Source: Clytia hemisphaerica
Taxonomy: Eukaryota; Cnidaria; Hydrozoa; Leptothecata; Clytiidae
Length of the DNA stretch: 64,000 bases
Reading direction: 5' to 3'
Assembly (NCBI GenBank): GCA_902728285.1
Contig: CACVBU010001128.1
Span: forward strand, 399,531 to 463,530
Below, piece after piece: positions 13,687-25,282 of the stretch (its first letter is position 1; every line of letters starts with the position of its first letter). The translations under genes were made by a program, and so were the position numbers. The notes beneath the pieces were generated by a model. The model did not search any database. It saw only the letters and a program-made list of their open reading frames with translations, and was not told the DNA's origin.

Positions 13687-15904
13687 CCTCTACAATTTGT
13701 TAACAAAATAATATCATAAAATAAAGCTTGACTGTATTATAGAGATTATTTAGCTTTTTACGGTTTTAATCTCAGAAAGCAGCTAAACTCAACTTTAAAC
13801 ACATTTGAAGTGTCTTTTCCAGCGTCAAAATAACGGTGATGATACTCTCTTATCGAGAGTTATGTATATCAAAGATTGACATCCGAAATAGGTTGAAATC
13901 AATCATATTCACTATTGAAGAATTATTTTCGTAGTTGATTCAATAATGTTGAATTATGTTGAGATCCATGTCTGAATAAAATCACAGGCCACCTACAGTT
14001 CATTTGCCGACTTCATTCATAAAAATTTCCATCAATAATTCCTAAATGATTTAATTCATCCCTTTTTCTTCTTCTTTTTCTCGATTTCTATCGACCAGTA
14101 AATGAACATTTGATTGGTCGAGATTATTTGGAACTCTAAGACATCAGGCGGTAAACCAGCAGAAATATCAAAATAGAAAAAGGTTAGTAGCCTGGATATC
14201 GCTTGCCTGTTGTACCAGACGACCACGGCTTTTTCCTTGACACCGTTTTCGGCCGCATTTTTTTCGCCGCTAGTGACGTTGAATTTTATAAATAGATACA
14301 CGGCGTCGACAAGTTCTCCATCGTAGACGCGAAAGTGGTAATAAGTGATAGACCAACAGAGTGATAAATTTTTTTTTAGGTGTTGGGATAGAGATAGCCT
14401 TAGTCTGAATCGCAGACCTCTACAAAACCCCAGGTAGTAAGGAGCATGAATCCGTTAGTGGTTGCCAGCAGCCTAAGATAGCCTAGGATATCCATCCAAG
14501 CTTTATTATTAAACTCCGTTTAAGGAGTTTGTTGATATCGCTGTTTTTCATTTGATTTTTTTGTGAGCATGCGTAAATCTGAACTTGAATCCCGATTTTC
14601 CCAGATGTTTTAACGTCATTGGTTTTCACAACTGGAACCCCTTTTTGGTATGTTTCAACCTTTTAAAAGAACGAGTCATTCGAAAAAATTAATTTTCTTT
14701 TAGATTTAAAATTTTGACCACAATTAATTCCAATAGATTGCATCGAAATTTGCGAATTTGCTTTGCCGATCAAAAAGTTTTGTCTTTAAAGGTATTTCTA
14801 AAACTACACCAAACCAAAATACCAATGAAGCCTAACACCTGCTGACTAAATTTCGTCATGAAGTAATTCGCCCAAATTAAATCCCCACTTTCGTTACTTT
14901 TCTCGACCAAAACTAAAATCACTTTTGTTACTTATATCTCTTTTATTTGGCAAATCAGCCTTCAAGGCACTTTCAAAGAATATATTTCAGCAAGGTTTTT
15001 TCGACCAATCAAAGCAGCGCACCGGCCTGTGAAATACCAACCGTGCACGCGACCGAACTGAAATTTTGAAAAATGCCTTAGATGGTCAAATGTTGGTGCT
15101 AGATTTTTTGTTATACTTGGACTCTTTCATTCGCCAAATCAGATTTCAAGAACAATTCACTAAAATCAAACCAATCACCTCTAAAGGATTCTGCGACGTA
15201 AAGAGGCCAGTGCCGTAATTTAAGAGGAATCGTGTATGTACCTGCGACGATCAGAATCATCAATAGCGTAAGGGGGTTAAATGATCACTGCGTTTGAGGG
15301 TATGCCAATCACTTGTTGAATTTCCAGAGGGCGAGACGGGGTGTTGTACGTTTTGTTGCCTAAATTTCACGTCCTACGATTTCCTACGAAGAAGCTACTA
15401 ATGTTTCTCACAATGTAATGGAACCAACTTCCGATCGGATACAATTATCGTAGTCGAGAAGAACAGCTCTCGATCATTGCTGATGGTTATCTTTCTATCA
15501 ATTCTCTAGAAATCAATTCATTATTAATTTGTAATATATACATTCGAATCCCTAAATACTATAAGTATAAATTCCTATAAAAATAAACGCTATAAAATTA
15601 ATTATCCACAAGAACTATCAATACAAATTCTAAGAAGGAAATAAAACTTCCTCTCATCATTGACCTCAGTATAAATTATATTCATATTTCACAGGTCGAA
15701 AAAATTGTAAAGATTTACAAATTGTTTGTATCAATTTATAAAGTTTCGTTATTCTAATTCACATTTCCCATCCTAATTTCTGGCCGTTTGGCCTGTTTGT
15801 TAAAAGAAGCTTACGGTCCGTAAACAACAAACAAACTTAAGCCAAATATTATAAATGTATCAAAGAAGTGGTAGCAAGACGCACTCTCATTGCAACCTTG
15901 GGTT
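13687..15904. other. Intergenic between the two Bcl-2-like paralogues
   Basis: Contains the 5' flank of gene A and the 3' flank of gene B, both on the minus strand. One unexplained minus-strand open frame lies at 14056-14340 (reported under findings). I see no inverted-repeat element, RNA gene or clear promoter motif in the remainder. Confidence 0.5.
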
Positions 15905-18900
15905 TCAATGTTTAGAATAACTATACATTAGTCCTAATGCCACCGCACCAACTGCTGCACCGTACGGAACCAAACTATGAAAACTACTGTCACGTGATGC
16001 CAATTCTTCGTTCTGATTGGGTGAAACATCACTGTTACTATGGTTACTATCACTGGTTACATCATCAGTTGAAATTGAGGAATGGCGCGTTGAGGGACAA
16101 CTATCTCCGTGAGTCAAGCATTCGTCACTTGATTCCATGGGAGGTTCGTCATAAACAAAACACGTAGAGTTAAATATCTCTTCGCCCAACGCACCCTGTT
16201 GATAAAGAAAGTTGAGAGTCTTCTGTAAACTGTAATACAATAGACCTTATCGGAGTTTTTGATTTTTCTAAAAAAACGATGCATTGTAGGATTGTATCGA
16301 GTGTATTACAATATTCTAATCAATCTATTCGAAACAATCCCACAATGCATCGCTTTTTTATAAAAATCAAAAACTCCGATAAGGTCTATTACACAAACAG
16401 GTTGATTATCCAGGTCAAACTGATTTCTTTTTTTTTCATACCACCAAATTCTTGACTTAAGCGGTGCTTTAGCAGCCAGCTTCTTTAATACCGTCGTTTT
16501 GTAAAAGATCCCCATTTCAGCACTAAGATTCCTTTACCACTTTTCTAGCGGAAAAAGACCAAGACCTCGAGTAAATTTAAGATATTCCGTACCTTTAGAA
16601 ACAAGCCCTTTCCAATTTCATGCTGGGGGCTAAAAAGGTTCAACAACAACTGGTAACTAGAAATAGCTTTAGGTCAGGGGCCACCTTCTCAGCTAGGGGT
16701 CACTTACTTTTATTCAAACTAAAATGGGGGATGAATTCTAAATTATTGTGTTAATTTGGTCACACCAAATTTAGAAGAGCAAAAATTTTACCCTGCGGCG
16801 CCAAACTTTGTCCATTTCAGAAATTTCATCAACCATATTTTCACATTTTATAAAGGTTCTGTCTCAGTGGGATTTTTGTCAACAGGCTTATGTTGCATTC
16901 AATTGTGCCTACCAAAAATACATCTTATTTTTCAAATTTTCAAAGCTTCTCAAACTTAGGGGCCATCTAGAATATTTTTACATCAGTTTTCGTTTCATAT
17001 TAGTTTACATTATAGGGGCCGCCTAAATTCTAAGGGTCACCTAAATTCTTAGGGGCCGCCTAGAAGCTGCTTATAAGCCATGTGGTTATCCCGGGAAAAA
17101 ATAGCGGAAGTGACAAGAATCTTATACCAGAGGGGCAATCTAGTTTAAATCATAAGTATTTACCTCCCAGCCTCCCTCATTTTTGACGGTATCGACTGCG
17201 TTTTCTGTGAAGAATTTGGTGGAGTGTTCAACCAACATCTCCATTTGTGTGTCGTTCAAATTCCCTTGAAATAATGTCTCCCTGACAACGTATAAAACCA
17301 TAGCAACACGTGACCAAACGGACACCTTTTGCGGATCTGTCTTTTGTACAGTCATCTCGTACACTGGTTTTGCTACTCTGGTGAATTGATCATAGTCTTC
17401 GATGTTTTTATTATTGGCCATCAGTTTGATCATCTGAGTGATCGGGTTTTCCAGAAGGTTCGGGAAGTCTTCCATAATCTGCTGACTAATTATTTCGAGT
17501 TTGTTGACAGCCATTGTCTCCGGTGTAAAGATGTCTGTGTCGAGAGGTTTGGAAGCGACATCCTCTATCGGCGGGAGTCTGTTCTTTGGAATCTTTAAGC
17601 TGAAAAAAATGAAGTCGTCAATTTCATCAATTTGGTTTGTTTGATGGTTTGATTTTCTAAACCATTCCACTATAAAGACCAGATATAAAACTAACTAGGA
17701 AAACTAAAAAAGCCTTCGATTTTTTCAACATTTTGTTGTAAGTAACTTAAATTTCATCTAACCTTAAACCAGGAGAGTTCTTTTTGTCGGACCAAGATTT
17801 TGTTTTCCTATGACCCTTCTTTCTCTGCTTCTTCTCACCACCACCATCAGCGCCATTAGCGAGCCTTGATTTATCGAAACGGCGAATATCTTGCAAAATT
17901 TTCTTTTTTGTTATTTTGGAATGTTCATCAAGCCATTTGGCAACAGGTACTTTCATTGCTTGAATCTTACTTCGAACAGCCGCATATTTCTCCTCCGAAA
18001 TATCACTTCGACTACGACCAAACTTCGCGCCGCCCGTGCTTTCCATTTTATTCTCATTTTGGCGAAGCATTTCTAATAACTTCATATGATCTGCTTCACC
18101 GATGGTCATTGTATTATATTTGATAACACTATTTCTCTTCTCTGCTTTTTCAGAGTCAGTTCTTTTTTGCCCTTCAGCCGTGGGCATTTGGTTGTTATTT
18201 AAGGATGATGCTTCGGGTGGCAAGGGCGGTGGCGAGGGTGGCTGTTGAGTGAATATTCCGTTCATTTGAAGTGGTGGCGCTGAAGCATGTTTGGGTCGCA
18301 TTGGGGTAGCTATCGGCGGAGCTTGTTTTCTGCTTCCCACCGGTGGAGGCGGCAGAGGAAGAGGGGGTTCCATTGGTATGTCTGTGAAACAGGTATCAAC
18401 TCTTCCTCCTGGGGCCGACGGAATGGAATGTTCATGACCTCCGCCTGTTTGGTTGACTTGTGAATGTAATTCTATTACCTCACGATTTTGCGAAAACATT
18501 TCTACATCATCATTTGAATCACTTTCTTCCTCGGTTTGTTTTGATGGTTCTTCTCTTTCCATTACAATTTCCGACTGTACTTTCTTCATTTGTTGAATCT
18601 CGGAGAGTATCTCATCGCTGTTTTTCTCTCCAAGTTCAAGTTCCTCCCTTGTAAAGGAACTAAACGATTTGGAGATCGGAATTTTAGGTGCCTCAGTAGC
18701 GAGATATTCAAACGACCGCGATCTAGCTCTTAACTGATCAGGTCTTAGAGACCGTAAAAATTCCAAAACAATCAATTTTGTTTCGTGTTGCATGAGTTCG
18801 CTTTCAGTAACAGTGTCAGTAAGTCGACGAACCCTCCGGCATCGACGACATCCTAACCCTCCTTTATGGTTTCGACAATTACATTGCGTCGCCGTTACAG

Positions 18901-21363
18901 AGTTCATATTATCTACAGGTTTTATGCTGTTTGCACCACCTAACTCTACCGTATGGCGTCGATCACGTATATATTTCTGTCTGCGTTCTTCAGATGTTTT
19001 TCGAATGTTTTTATTGGACGACTTACGAACGTAAACACAATCAGTTTCGTCAATGTTCAAACTTCTTTTCGCTCCATCTTCTCGTTCCTCCAAAATTGCT
19101 CTGGCATCTAAACAGAAAATAATCAATATACAAATAAGACCTTAGTGCGGGGCAAGTACGGACTAGTACAGTACACAGAAGACAGACATATTTTCACATG
19201 ACAATCAAACAGAAGCCAACAACAATTTCCATAGCACGGGTTTATTTTAATATCAAAATTATTTTAGTTAGTTTGGAATTTCCCGGAAATAAAAATCTTG
19301 TGAAAAGGTGCTTTGAGGTATGCGTTATAAAATGCAAGAATATGCATGATTTGAATCGACTTTATAATTTTTCCTCTTTCACTCTGAAGGATCAAAAGAC
19401 GTTTATAATAGTCCGACAAAACACGACTGTGAGACTTTGAAAGGAATAAGAAAACCAAGAATTTCTAAAAAGCCTGATAATATTCATCTCTACATTCAAA
19501 ATAAACAAAACAAGCAACATGCTGAATGGACCTACCTGATGATGAAAGTTAGTTAGCAATGCGAAAAGAAAAATGAAAAAAATCAGTCAGAAAATATAGC
19601 ATTTAGCGAAAATACACAACACAATAAATTCATCATTGATTGTTGATGGGGGGAGAGAGAAGGGTTGCAGCTGGTTGCAGGGAAAAAATAAATAGGAAGT
19701 TCTGGTCGCAAAAATCAGTTTTATTGACAATTGAATCATGCTTGATGGTGAGCATTGTTATCAATAATGTTTTTGTGTGAAAAACATAGAAATACAAGGA
19801 AAAAATCCAATGAAAATCTGCAAAAACGACGATTTCCGGCAACCGGAAAATTTTTTTCTCAAAAATCAACTCGGCCATCTTTTGAGCATTGCGAATACGC
19901 ATCTTTCTGCAAAAAATCAGAAAAAACTAAGACTGAAAATTCGAGAAAAAGTCAAAAAACCGGTTTTTCCGGCATATTTCCGGCATTTTCGGCCGGAAAA
20001 AAATGTTTTTCGAAAATCGGGCTCCGTCACAATTTAGGTATTGACATTTTGCATCAATGTGCAAAAAAATTTTTTCTTAAAAATCGGACTTGGCCATGTT
20101 TTGAGCATTGTTAATATACATCTTTGAGCAAAAAATCAGAAAAAACTAATGATAAAATCTCGAGAAAATGCCAAAAAACCAGTTTTTCCGGCATATTTCC
20201 GGCATTTTCGGCCGGAAATGAATTTTTTCGAAAATTGGGCTCCGTCGCAATTTAGGTATTGACATTTTGCATCAGTGTGCAAAATTTCATGAAAAAATAT
20301 AAAGTACAGCTCAAGAAATTCAAGAAATACCGTTTTTCCGGCGAAAATCGGCTGTTCCGGCGATTTTTAGAAAGTTCCGGCTTCAAAAATCAATTTTATT
20401 GAAAATTGAAACATGCTTTATGGTGGGCATTGCTATTAATAATCTTTTTGAATGAAAAAACAACCAATTATATGGAAAAGTCCAATGAAAATCCAGAAAA
20501 ACGGCGATTTCCGGCCATTATTTTCGGCAATTTTCGGCCGGAAAAAAAAATTTTTTCTCGAAAATCGGATAGGCCATTTTTTGGGCATTGTTAATACGCA
20601 TCTTTGAGCAAAAAATCAGAAAAAACTAATGATGAAATCTCGAGAAAATGCCGAAAAACCCGTTTTTCCGGCATATTTCCGCCATTTTCGGCCGGAAAAA
20701 TTTTTTTTTTGAAAATCGGGCTCCGTCACATTTTGGGCATTGCCATTTTGCATCATTGTGCTAAAAATTAGAAAAAACTAATGAGCCGATCTCGAGAAAA
20801 GCTGGCAACAGACGAACGAACGGACGAACGAACGAACGAACGAACGGACAAGGGTTAATTTAAAGGACTACCTTAGGTAGGTCCAAAAATATTTGAATAT
20901 TAAAACAATATTACGATAAGAAATAACAAAAGAAAGGAGAGATAGAAGAGAAAATGAAATCCCAGGTCGATATTGTATTTCAAAATCAGCGGGAGTGAAA
21001 AGGAAGAAAGCGAGAAATGGATATATTCTAAAATATGTCATAATTTTAAACAGAAATCGTGTGGAATTTTAAGGATGTCTAAAAACACACCCTTGATAAA
21101 GCCCCGTAGGTCGAAGGAACCACATCAGAGTTAAAACAAAAATAGATAAAAAACAAATGATAAGGTCTGAATTCTTCCAGATCATAGAGAAGTACCAACT
21201 AACCTGCTCTAGAACGAGTATCCATAGTATGAGCACGCCTCACTCTACTAGGCGAATTCTTGGATAAAGGTGTTTGTCTTGTTAACTTGCGGCTACCAAC
21301 TCCTCCTCTATCCATCGGTGGTTTTCTTTTCACCTCTGAATCCATTTCGATATCCATTTCCAT
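15905..21363 (-). CDS. Bcl-2 family-like protein B, tail-anchored, Pro-rich long N-terminus
   Basis: Exons in coding order: 21363-21204, 19107-17763, 17599-17164, 16195-15905; phases 1, 2 and 0 join perfectly, giving about 743 residues. The start ATG lies in ACAAAATGG (good context). Exon 1 adds 53 residues not seen in gene A. Residues ~129-143 form a Cys cluster, CNCRNHKGGLGCRRC, a possible zinc knuckle. ETKLIVLEFLRS (~162-173) is BH4-like. A poly-proline stretch lies at ~297-357. A block ending in RSRSDISEEKY and VAKWLDEH is shared with gene A. The Bcl-2 core (~503-647) has IFTPETMAVNKLEIISQ, a BH1 VWSRVAMVL that keeps the W and R of the classical NWGRVVAL, the same HSTKFFTENA segment as A, and a BH2 EGGWE with an intron after it. 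A Ser/Asp-rich linker and the anchor SLVPYGAAVGAVALGLMYSY end the protein. Known members rarely carry such a long N-terminus. Function is inferred from fold only. Confidence 0.82.
16241..16388. mobile_element. Foldback MITE in the last intron of gene B
   Basis: Arms of about 60 bases are inverted repeats: the left begins TAGACCTTATCGGAGTTTTT and the right ends with its complement, CTCCGATAAGGTCTA. There is no coding capacity. It sits 45 nt upstream (in transcript terms) of the last acceptor of gene B. Confidence 0.75.
19508..20884 (-). mobile_element. GGACCTACC-family repeat, copy 3 (reverse orientation), in intron 1 of gene B
   Basis: The ends are ggacctacc (19528-19536) and ggtaggtcc (20876-20884). 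Near the right edge is a short GAAC/GGAC tetranucleotide tract (about 20812-20848), as in the other copies. The interior has serial blocks around GGCTCCGTCACA and GGCCGGAAA. The left part matches 43731-44387 as a reverse complement, defining a subfamily. No protein is encoded. Confidence 0.7.
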
Positions 21364-21394
21364 TTTGTCGTATTTATTTTTGTTTTCGTTTTTC
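21364..21394 (-). other. 5' UTR part of the first coding exon of Bcl-2-like gene B
   Basis: Upstream of the ATG at 21363 there are 31 bases to a TTTTCAG acceptor on the minus strand. The exon therefore probably begins here and at least one non-coding leader exon lies further upstream (higher coordinates). I did not locate that leader. Confidence 0.45.
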
Positions 21395-22981
21395 CTGAAA
21401 ATAAAGAAAAGAAACGTAATTAAGTTGTTAATTAAAAACGCACTCCCAACGGATGTTTATTAATGGTCATAAAGTCTAGAAAATCATTTTATACCATGTC
21501 ACTATATATCCTGTACTTTAAAAAGGGGAGTTTAACAACGACTCAAATTATACATAAAAGTTGGGAACTTTAATGTGTGTGTACGAAAAGTCTGCATAAA
21601 AAACTAATTTTCTTATCATAGTATCAGATAACAGAATAAGATATTTATTATTCGACACTCGTCCTCTCGCCTCTCTTCTCGAGTGCACCCGAAACTCAAT
21701 TATGAAAAGAATGCCATAAAATATAATTGTTACTGGAAACAAAGATGACGTCACCGAAATCACATGTCAATCTCTTACACGAATGTAGTTTCATCCGATT
21801 AAACAAAATGCAAAGATGATAAAAAGATATTTCTCTGAAAAAGTAAAACTAGTAAAACAAAATATAACATTTACAACGCAACTAAATACACGCTTTTCTT
21901 TTGATAAGAACAATTTATTTAAGACCAAATTGCGAACAATTCGAGAACAATTTCAGAAATGGCTAAAAAGGACTCAGTTTAAGCCTCAATTAACTTAACA
22001 TAAGTGAATAAAGTTAGCACAAGAAAAGCATGAGAGCATTTATCATTTATAAAACATGAAAACCTAAAAAAATCAAATCAAATGTATTTCTAAATCAGAA
22101 AACCTGGTTCCTATAAAAAGAAAAATGTGTAAGACAAGAAGCTTTGCTAAACATATCAATTCCTTGATTTTCTCAGAATCTTTGGTATTTTACTTGATAA
22201 AAAGTTATGATTAATTTTACATACTACATCAGAAATTTGACTATCAGACATTCTGTGCAAAGTTTGTTTTGATTTTGCGAGGAAATTACAAGAGATGGGA
22301 GTTATGTAAAAGATAATAATTCATTTAGATTAAAAATTCATTCAAGATAATAAAAAGAAATCTCTCCCTTAACAGTTCAAAACCCGTTGGAATTGATAAA
22401 CAGCTTCATTGTTATCAAAAAACTTATCTAATCATGTAATGAATATACTTTATATATAGCAATCTATAAAAACGTTTATCCAAAACTATAAAATATAAAA
22501 GCAGAAGCCAAAAAATCTCTGTTTGCTTGTAAACTCTGATAAGACGCTTACCTAATGTTAATGCAAAGAATTTGTTGGCCTAAGTAACACACAACATGAA
22601 AGAATTTGTATTAATATTTGCCATTTATAAAGCAAAAAGTCTTGGCACAAATCCCTATTTCATTGATAAAAAAAATCTGCAGCTAGAATTCTTATTGCTT
22701 ATTTTTTAGTTTTACAGGTTAGATAAAAATATAATATTCTCGTTTTATACATCTTCTATACATGGAAATGCCCTTTCTTTCTGTTTTAAGAAACTATTTA
22801 CACTACCTAATTAAAAAATATTGACTACTAAAGAAAACGAAATAAAGGTACCATAGCATAAGACCAGGAATTCAATAAGAAAAAAGTACCTCAAAAACGG
22901 ATCTCGGAGTCATTTAAAAATCTTGTAAGATGTTGTAAGGTGAAAGACAAGTGTATATATGACAAAATATTGAAATCAATT
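21395..22981. other. AT-rich interval between gene B and the TDRD5-like gene
   Basis: Both neighbours are on the minus strand, so this should hold the 3' UTR of the TDRD5-like gene and the promoter or leader exon of gene B. The sequence is unusually AT-rich. I see no inverted-repeat element or coding frame that I trust. Confidence 0.5.
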
Positions 22982-25282
22982 CTAGCCTATACTTAGTAAA
23001 TTGATCTCTTTTTCAATTGCAAGGATTTCATCCATCGTATTTTCCTTTGCAGCATTTGTAATCATACTCATGTAAAGCCTTTTCTTCTTGAATTTCAATG
23101 CTTGTATTTGCAATGCAGCAGATTCTGCCTCTGACATTTTCATATTATTTGCATCCCAATATTTTTCTTTAAGTGACTCTAACATTTCAATTTCTTTTTC
23201 AATCAGAGCTTTGCTATTCTCATGAATAGGTTTGAATGCTTGAAATAATTGTGGAACTTCTGTCAAATTATAAACTATCAAACTTTGATTTGTACCACAA
23301 TCTAACATTCCTTTGACATCTTCTTGTTTGCATAGTTCAATGAGTTTGGGAGAATCTTCAGAGGTGATGATTTCTCTTACCAAGTTGATTCTTTTTTGCC
23401 GTGCCATTTGTCGCAATATATCAACATTCCAAAATAGATGTGAAATCTCAGCACCAGCAACAAATGCTTCATCTTTGTAGTTAATCATGTGAATAACAAA
23501 ATGTTCTGTTACTTCTAATGATTTCATTAATTTGATGCTTTCTGAAACGTTCTGTGGTTGCTGTATTGGAGTAGGTGATACTGTTTTGGGTATGACAGGG
23601 TTTTGCTGCAGTTTGGTAGATAGTTGTGAAACATCTTTCAAAGCTTGATAATAATTTTGGTAATAGTTTTTAAGATTGTTTATCTGTTCTTGGTCACAAG
23701 AACCTTTTTGGGAATTTTTATCCTTATTGATAGTCTCTGAATAACCTCTCATGTTTCCAAAACCTTTAAACGATAGAATTTGGGCTATATTTTGGGAATC
23801 ATCGTTTGCTGGGGCAAGAACAAGGTTATGTGCTCGGTCAACTTTAACAACTGTAGCCAAAAGTTCTTGATCTTGTGTCTGATTGAAAAATTCTTTAATG
23901 CCAAGATCACTCCAAATATCATTACAGGGTTCAATATCAGCAAGTCTTCCTTGTTGCGCTTGATGCTGCAAGGTGTAAAATTCTTGAAGTAAAAGTCTCA
24001 ATGAAGAAATTTCAACAGTAGTTTCATTTCCATAATCGATATAGTGAACTTTGACTGTGTCTTTTGAAACTTTGCTTTTGACAATAGCTCGATACCATTG
24101 ATTATCCTCTGAATATAATGCACAACAAATTTGACCAGGCTGGAAATCAAGTGAAGTAAATAGGTCTCCTTTAACTGAGTTATAAAATTCATTCATTCTT
24201 TCCATCAATTCGTCAAGTTCTGAAACATATTTTTTATCTTGATACCAAAAGGAACTTGGACTGATGATATAGGAAATGTAACATTTTATTTTGTCTCCAA
24301 CTTGTTTGGTTGGTGAAGGGTGTTTGTTATTACTCACAATGGCGGGGAGTTCCTGAGTTGCTACAGATCTTAAAATCCAATCTCCTCCACTCTGTGGTCT
24401 TTCAATCTTTACAATATCGGGAATTTTGGACATCATTTCAATGACACTGTGAAAACCATAGGTGTGGATTTGAAATGACTTTTGGAAAAACTGTTTGTAT
24501 TCAAAAATAAATTTTGCAGCTGGTAATCCAAACTTAAATTTTGTCAACAACGTATAAATCTCCATTTTGACAGATTGTGGCAAAGCGCTATTCTTTGAAA
24601 TTGGGTCAGTTAATTGTTGGTAATAGGAGCGAGATTGTTGATGGCGATTTGGTAAGGGTGCAAAATGGTTGGCTTGACTTTGTTGAGGATTGGAAAACAG
24701 GGGAATTCTCTCTTCTTCTTTTTTCAGGGATTGTTGGGTAGGATATAAAAAGGCTATATGTGGAGCTGGATGTTTCACTTTCACAATATCTTGGCACTTC
24801 ATAATAACTTCTTTCATATCATTGAATCCAAAGGATTGACAATCCATTTTTCTACCATATCTTCTTTTATAAGACTCTTCAAAGTTTTTTATCTCAACTC
24901 CTCTTGGGTATGTTGCAATGAGTTTTGAAATCTTTGTTCTTACATAATCGGGTACAACCATTTTCACAGGCTTCTGCTGAACATTTGTAACAATTTTTGT
25001 ATTGTATCTAACAGACTTTTGATGCCGCACAAGTTCATTAATGTGAGCTGTTGAGCTGTCAGCTATCCCTTTAAGCAACATAACACCCCCAGAAATGAAA
25101 ATAGGTCTTACAACATCTGGCATGTCTTTCACAAGTTCAACTGCAGAATAATATCCTAGTTCTTTGTAGGGTAAGGGTTTGGATGCTACCAACGAGTATT
25201 CGGAGCAAAGTTCGCTAACTGATAGGCCATTTTTTGTGGAGATTAAAAGAGCTCTTACAATCTTCTTTACTTCATCCATCAT
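22982..25282 (-). CDS. TDRD5: TDRD5-like protein: three LOTUS domains and one Tudor domain, intronless
   Basis: A single 766-codon frame. The three N-terminal OST-HTH/LOTUS domains lie near residues 4-72, 111-180 and 236-306. The first matches TDRD5 closely, including the segments ALLISTKNGL and DMPDVV. An extended Tudor domain (about 330-460) has its core at 380-430, with ICCALYSEDNQWYRAIV followed by VHYIDYGNE, the usual dimethyl-arginine-cage framework. TDRD5 proteins act in germ-cell nuage, in the piRNA pathway and transposon silencing; LOTUS domains bind RNA (G-quadruplexes) or Vasa helicases (family knowledge). TDRD7 also has LOTUS domains but several Tudor domains, so TDRD5 fits better. 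The C-terminal ~300 residues are low-complexity, then coiled-coil-like. The absence of introns contrasts with every other gene here and suggests either a retrocopy or lineage-specific intron loss. The frame is intact throughout. Confidence 0.9.
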   Translation of the reverse strand: MMDEVKKIVRALLISTKNGLSVSELCSEYSLVASKPLPYKELGYYSAVELVKDMPDVVRPIFISGGVMLLKGIADSSTAHINELVRHQKSVRYNTKIVTNVQQKPVKMVVPDYVRTKISKLIATYPRGVEIKNFEESYKRRYGRKMDCQSFGFNDMKEVIMKCQDIVKVKHPAPHIAFLYPTQQSLKKEEERIPLFSNPQQSQANHFAPLPNRHQQSRSYYQQLTDPISKNSALPQSVKMEIYTLLTKFKFGLPAAKFIFEYKQFFQKSFQIHTYGFHSVIEMMSKIPDIVKIERPQSGGDWILRSVATQELPAIVSNNKHPSPTKQVGDKIKCYISYIISPSSFWYQDKKYVSELDELMERMNEFYNSVKGDLFTSLDFQPGQICCALYSEDNQWYRAIVKSKVSKDTVKVHYIDYGNETTVEISSLRLLLQEFYTLQHQAQQGRLADIEPCNDIWSDLGIKEFFNQTQDQELLATVVKVDRAHNLVLAPANDDSQNIAQILSFKGFGNMRGYSETINKDKNSQKGSCDQEQINNLKNYYQNYYQALKDVSQLSTKLQQNPVIPKTVSPTPIQQPQNVSESIKLMKSLEVTEHFVIHMINYKDEAFVAGAEISHLFWNVDILRQMARQKRINLVREIITSEDSPKLIELCKQEDVKGMLDCGTNQSLIVYNLTEVPQLFQAFKPIHENSKALIEKEIEMLESLKEKYWDANNMKMSEAESAALQIQALKFKKKRLYMSMITNAAKENTMDEILAIEKEINLLSIG

